Of a stretch of 33,962 nucleotides of DNA, positions 31,553 to 33,962 are shown piece after piece. The position numbers and the translations under genes were made by a program. Origin of the DNA: JBCCCJ01 sp039029315 (GTDB taxonomy: Bacteria; Bacteroidota; Bacteroidia; J057); contig JBCCGK010000117.1 in assembly GCA_039029315.1 (NCBI GenBank), positions 1 through 33,962 of the forward strand, read 5' to 3'. Under the pieces are notes generated by a model, which was not told the origin of the DNA, ran no database searches, and saw only the letters and a list, made by a program, of their open reading frames with translations. Each line of letters opens with the position of its first letter. Position 1 is the first letter of the stretch.

Positions 31553-32788
31553 TTAGATTTTTTTGCCTTGAAGGATACTGACTGCTTGTTCCAATCCCTT
31601 TCGATGGTCTACCTGAATGCCAGCCTGTCCGGATTTCGCCAATCTTCGTTCGCTCATCAACTCGAACATAGGCACCATATCCGCAATGAGGAAAGCCGAT
31701 GTGCCTGCCCATCTGTGTCGAGGCATGGGGTTCAGCCAGCTTACCCGAGCGACATGTTGTTTCAGTCGATTGAGGAAGAGTTGGGTTTGGGCGATTCTCT
31801 CTGTACTATACTCTCCACTGGCAGCTCCAGCATCACTGAGAATCATGACGACAGTATGCAAGGGAGAGGTTTGGCTGTAGATCCTGCCCAAGGCTTCGTG
31901 TTGCAGATGGTTGGACATGGTATAGAGATGATCTTCAGGACATTGTTTGAAGTAGTAGACAGAAGCATGTGAATGACCGCCTCCTTCTTTGGCTGCCTCA
32001 ACCAGGCTGCGCGTCAGGCGGTGGAATCCGACCATGGAACGATCCTGGTCTACCAGCAACATGAGCTGGATTTTGTTGATACGATCTGACTGGAAGATCG
32101 GGTCCAGCACGATTCCATCTCTTGCAAATGCCTTGACTGTTGCCGGGATGTTGATCTCTTCGGACTCTCCACCGCTAGCAAAATGCCGAAGATTTCGCCA
32201 GATCTGCTTCATTTCTCTTATGCTAATAGGGAGGTAGGTGTCTGTGAGGATGAAAGCTTCGGTCTCTTCTTCAGAGGTATGTCCTTCGGCCTGTTCATCG
32301 ATGGGGACATGTAACACCACGCCTACCTCCTCTTCTTGGTCAGAGGGAATTTGTCTGTCCTTACGGCTGAGTTCTTCCTCCTTTGGGTCTGCTTTGGGGT
32401 CTGTGCCCTGATTTTTGATCTCCTGATCTCCTTCTTTTTGCTTCTCTTGCTTGTTCTTTTCTTCCTCTTCAGCCCGTCTGCTGGCCTCTTCTATGTCTCG
32501 TCTTCGTTTCTCTTCGGCTGCCTTTTTTCGCTCCATGGCTTCAATCAGCTTCACCTCTTCCGCCATCAATTCCTGAAGCATTTCCTTCAATACCTCCCGA
32601 TCCTCCCGATTATTGATCCAGATGGTTTCGCACAATCGAAGCAAACTCTGTGCATCTGTCATTCCTTGCTGTTGTTCTAGCGCTTGTAGCAACAATTGAT
32701 ACTCACCGATGCCCAAAGGCAGGCTCAGTTCCTTTCTCAATCGATCAAATAATCGAATCAACAACAGACGATGGGAGGGATTGATCAC
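31553..32788 (-). CDS. vWA-domain protein (SAV_2336/CoxE-like)
   Basis: 411 residues, cytoplasmic. The N-terminal helical domain (about 1-80; LFDRLRKELSLPLGIGEY, LLRLCETIW) resembles the SAV_2336 N-terminal domain found on partners of MoxR-type ATPases. A long charged Glu/Lys/Arg coiled coil and acidic linker follow (about 80-175). Then comes a von Willebrand A-like domain (about 235-410; LMLLVDQDRSM, VVMILSDAGAASG). The metal-binding DxSxS motif is altered to DQDRS (Asp247, Asp249, Ser251), and SDAG supplies a further Asp (319). MoxR ATPases and vWA proteins characteristically work as a pair, remodelling or loading a partner. The ATPase gene is immediately upstream (11-base gap) and the caspase-fold gene immediately downstream (6-base gap). 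The set resembles the MoxR-vWA core of ternary NTP-dependent conflict systems. The partner recognised by the vWA domain is presumably one of the two downstream products. Confidence 0.85.
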   Translation of the reverse strand: MINPSHRLLLIRLFDRLRKELSLPLGIGEYQLLLQALEQQQGMTDAQSLLRLCETIWINNREDREVLKEMLQELMAEEVKLIEAMERKKAAEEKRRRDIEEASRRAEEEEKNKQEKQKEGDQEIKNQGTDPKADPKEEELSRKDRQIPSDQEEEVGVVLHVPIDEQAEGHTSEEETEAFILTDTYLPISIREMKQIWRNLRHFASGGESEEINIPATVKAFARDGIVLDPIFQSDRINKIQLMLLVDQDRSMVGFHRLTRSLVEAAKEGGGHSHASVYYFKQCPEDHLYTMSNHLQHEALGRIYSQTSPLHTVVMILSDAGAASGEYSTERIAQTQLFLNRLKQHVARVSWLNPMPRHRWAGTSAFLIADMVPMFELMSERRLAKSGQAGIQVDHRKGLEQAVSILQGKKI

Positions 32789-32799
32789 GGTGATAAGGG

Positions 32800-33962
32800 T
32801 TAGCTTCTGAGGTTTGTAGATGATTTTGCATCAGCAACCTGTAACTTGAAATCGGTCAGGCTTTTGATCAAGGTATGATAATGCTTGAGAAACTCTGCTT
32901 CCACCTCCTGCTTGATGGATTCCATTAAAGGAATTGTCTGATCTTCTTCTGCTTCATGCAGGTGGACGAGTTGTTCATGCAGCTTGGATTTGAATGTGGC
33001 GTCTGAGGGAAGGGGCACTTCCAGCTCAAAAGGTTTCATCAGCTCATGGATGGTTTGCTGGAGTTGCTCTCTATCGTCATCAGACAGATGTTGGGTCAGC
33101 AAATCATAGATACTCATACTGAGCTGGAACCGATGTTCGGATGTTTGTTCATCAGCTTTCCCCTCCTCGATGGCTTTCATGTGTTGATCCAGTTTTTGGA
33201 GGAGGGTATCGACATAATAATGGTTGATCACCCTGATCCAGTCAATCAATTCACTGGTAGAGGCCGCCTTTTCTGTGTTAAGTTCCTCTTTCATTGCCTG
33301 TCGCAATTTCTCGAAGCGGCCTACAGCTGCTGATACCACAGAGAATTCCAATAGCGGGAAATTGGCTTCAATGATCATTTCCAGAATCGCAGTCTTGGGG
33401 AAATCGATATAGTGGAACAAGCAACGGCGCAGAAATGCTGGTGGTAGAACCTTCTCATCATTGCTGGTGATGAAAATAATGGGCGGATAGGCTGCTTCGA
33501 CTTCTTCACCTGTTTCCTCAATCTTGAAGCGCAACTGATCGAGCTCCAATAGCAGATCATTGGGGAAATCAATGTCAGCTTTGTCTACCTCATCTATCAA
33601 AATGACAGATGGATGCGCTCTTGTCGATTCCTGGAAGGCTCGTCCTAGTGGCCCGAATTCCCGGTATTCTTTCCTGCGTTCGCGTTCTTGTTCTTGCTTT
33701 TGTTCGACTGACAATTCCTCTACTTGATGTCCTGGAGGGGGCACTGATTCGGTTTGACTCTTCTGGCGGTTTTGTTCCAGATGGACATCTCTTAGCTGCC
33801 GAATGTAATCGAAGCGATAGAGTCCATCACGGGCTTTGGAAGTAGACTTGACATTCCATTCAAAGTAGTAATTGTGGTAGCGGGGACCATATAGCTCAAA
33901 TGCCACAGCTTTGGCCAGACGAGTCTTGCCACAACCAGGCTCTCCCTTGAGCAATAAGGGGC
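32800..33962 (-). CDS. MoxR-type AAA+ ATPase (5' end outside window)
   Basis: Partial: the reading frame is open to the window edge and the true start lies beyond it (PLLLKGEPGCGKT begins at the very edge). About 387 residues are visible. Walker A is GEPGCGKT, Walker B is ILIDEVDKAD, sensor 1 is FITSNDEKVLP, and the arginine-finger region is AFLRRCLFHYIDFP. This matches MoxR/dynein-related AAA+ ATPases. Between Walker A and B is a charged insert of about 60 residues (Gln/Glu/Arg-rich), and after the ATPase core a helical extension of about 200 residues. The first visible gene of the operon, it is followed after 11 bases by the vWA gene, its expected partner. ATP hydrolysis residues look intact, unlike the effector domains further down the operon. 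Any promoter of the operon is outside the window. Confidence 0.9.
   Translation of the reverse strand, partial: PLLLKGEPGCGKTRLAKAVAFELYGPRYHNYYFEWNVKSTSKARDGLYRFDYIRQLRDVHLEQNRQKSQTESVPPPGHQVEELSVEQKQEQERERRKEYREFGPLGRAFQESTRAHPSVILIDEVDKADIDFPNDLLLELDQLRFKIEETGEEVEAAYPPIIFITSNDEKVLPPAFLRRCLFHYIDFPKTAILEMIIEANFPLLEFSVVSAAVGRFEKLRQAMKEELNTEKAASTSELIDWIRVINHYYVDTLLQKLDQHMKAIEEGKADEQTSEHRFQLSMSIYDLLTQHLSDDDREQLQQTIHELMKPFELEVPLPSDATFKSKLHEQLVHLHEAEEDQTIPLMESIKQEVEAEFLKHYHTLIKSLTDFKLQVADAKSSTNLRS

Noticed and set aside
1..33962. tRNA, rRNA or insertion sequence
   Set aside because: No cloverleaf-like sequence, rRNA core motif, transposase motif or flanking terminal inverted repeats could be seen on either strand.

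Overview
The window looks like the chromosome of a Bacteroidota bacterium, most likely one of the multicellular or filamentous marine lineages (Saprospiria-like). This is an inference, with no rRNA or marker gene present. It rests on membrane histidine kinases with TPR sensors, a hybrid kinase ending in an AraC-type DNA-binding domain, 'chaperone of endosialidase' fibre proteins, promoter cores matching the Bacteroidota -7 element TAnnTTTG, and effector-associated/STAND conflict genes. No tRNA, rRNA, CRISPR array, transposase or origin was seen.

Left part (349-6835, plus strand): three signalling genes. Two are paralogous membrane histidine kinases, a short one and a long one with TPRs. Between them lies a soluble REC-HisKA-HATPase-REC-AraC protein that has no sensor of its own. 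The natural reading is a relay from the membrane kinases into the N-terminal receiver of the middle protein and then to DNA.

Middle (7269-22816, plus strand): two secreted fibre-like proteins built of head-type NT/G repeats, one ending in a DUF1566 domain and one in a peptidase S74 domain with a coiled coil. Next is a strong terminator and a GT-C membrane glycosyltransferase resembling the arabinofuranosyltransferase AftB. Then comes a tight three-gene cassette without signal peptides: a ComEC-like metallo-beta-lactamase-fold protein, a 1559-residue beta-rich protein with a long amphipathic helical tail, and a LamG/propeller/coiled-coil protein. Three intergenic regions here (7165-7231, 11670-11736, 13661-13727) share one promoter layout: two direct repeats spaced 21 bp apart, then a -7-like element exactly 38 bp from the start of the second repeat. 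This ties the fibre gene, the glycosyltransferase and the cassette into one apparent regulon, probably activated by a LytTR-type regulator that is not in the window.

Right part (minus strand): a GH3 glycosidase (22993-24984) with its own promoter. Upstream of it is a four-gene operon running off the right edge: MoxR-type AAA+ ATPase, SAV_2336-like vWA protein, caspase-fold protein and a 1235-residue nSTAND NTPase fused to two SIR2-like domains, an EAD11-like domain and DUF5675. The layout matches NTP-dependent biological conflict (defence or regulated cell death) systems. The predicted effector active sites are degenerate: the caspase Cys is Asp, both SIR2-like domains lack the usual Asn and His, and the DUF5675 Cys is Ser. 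This operon and the 21-bp-repeat regulon are the two most interesting parts of the window.
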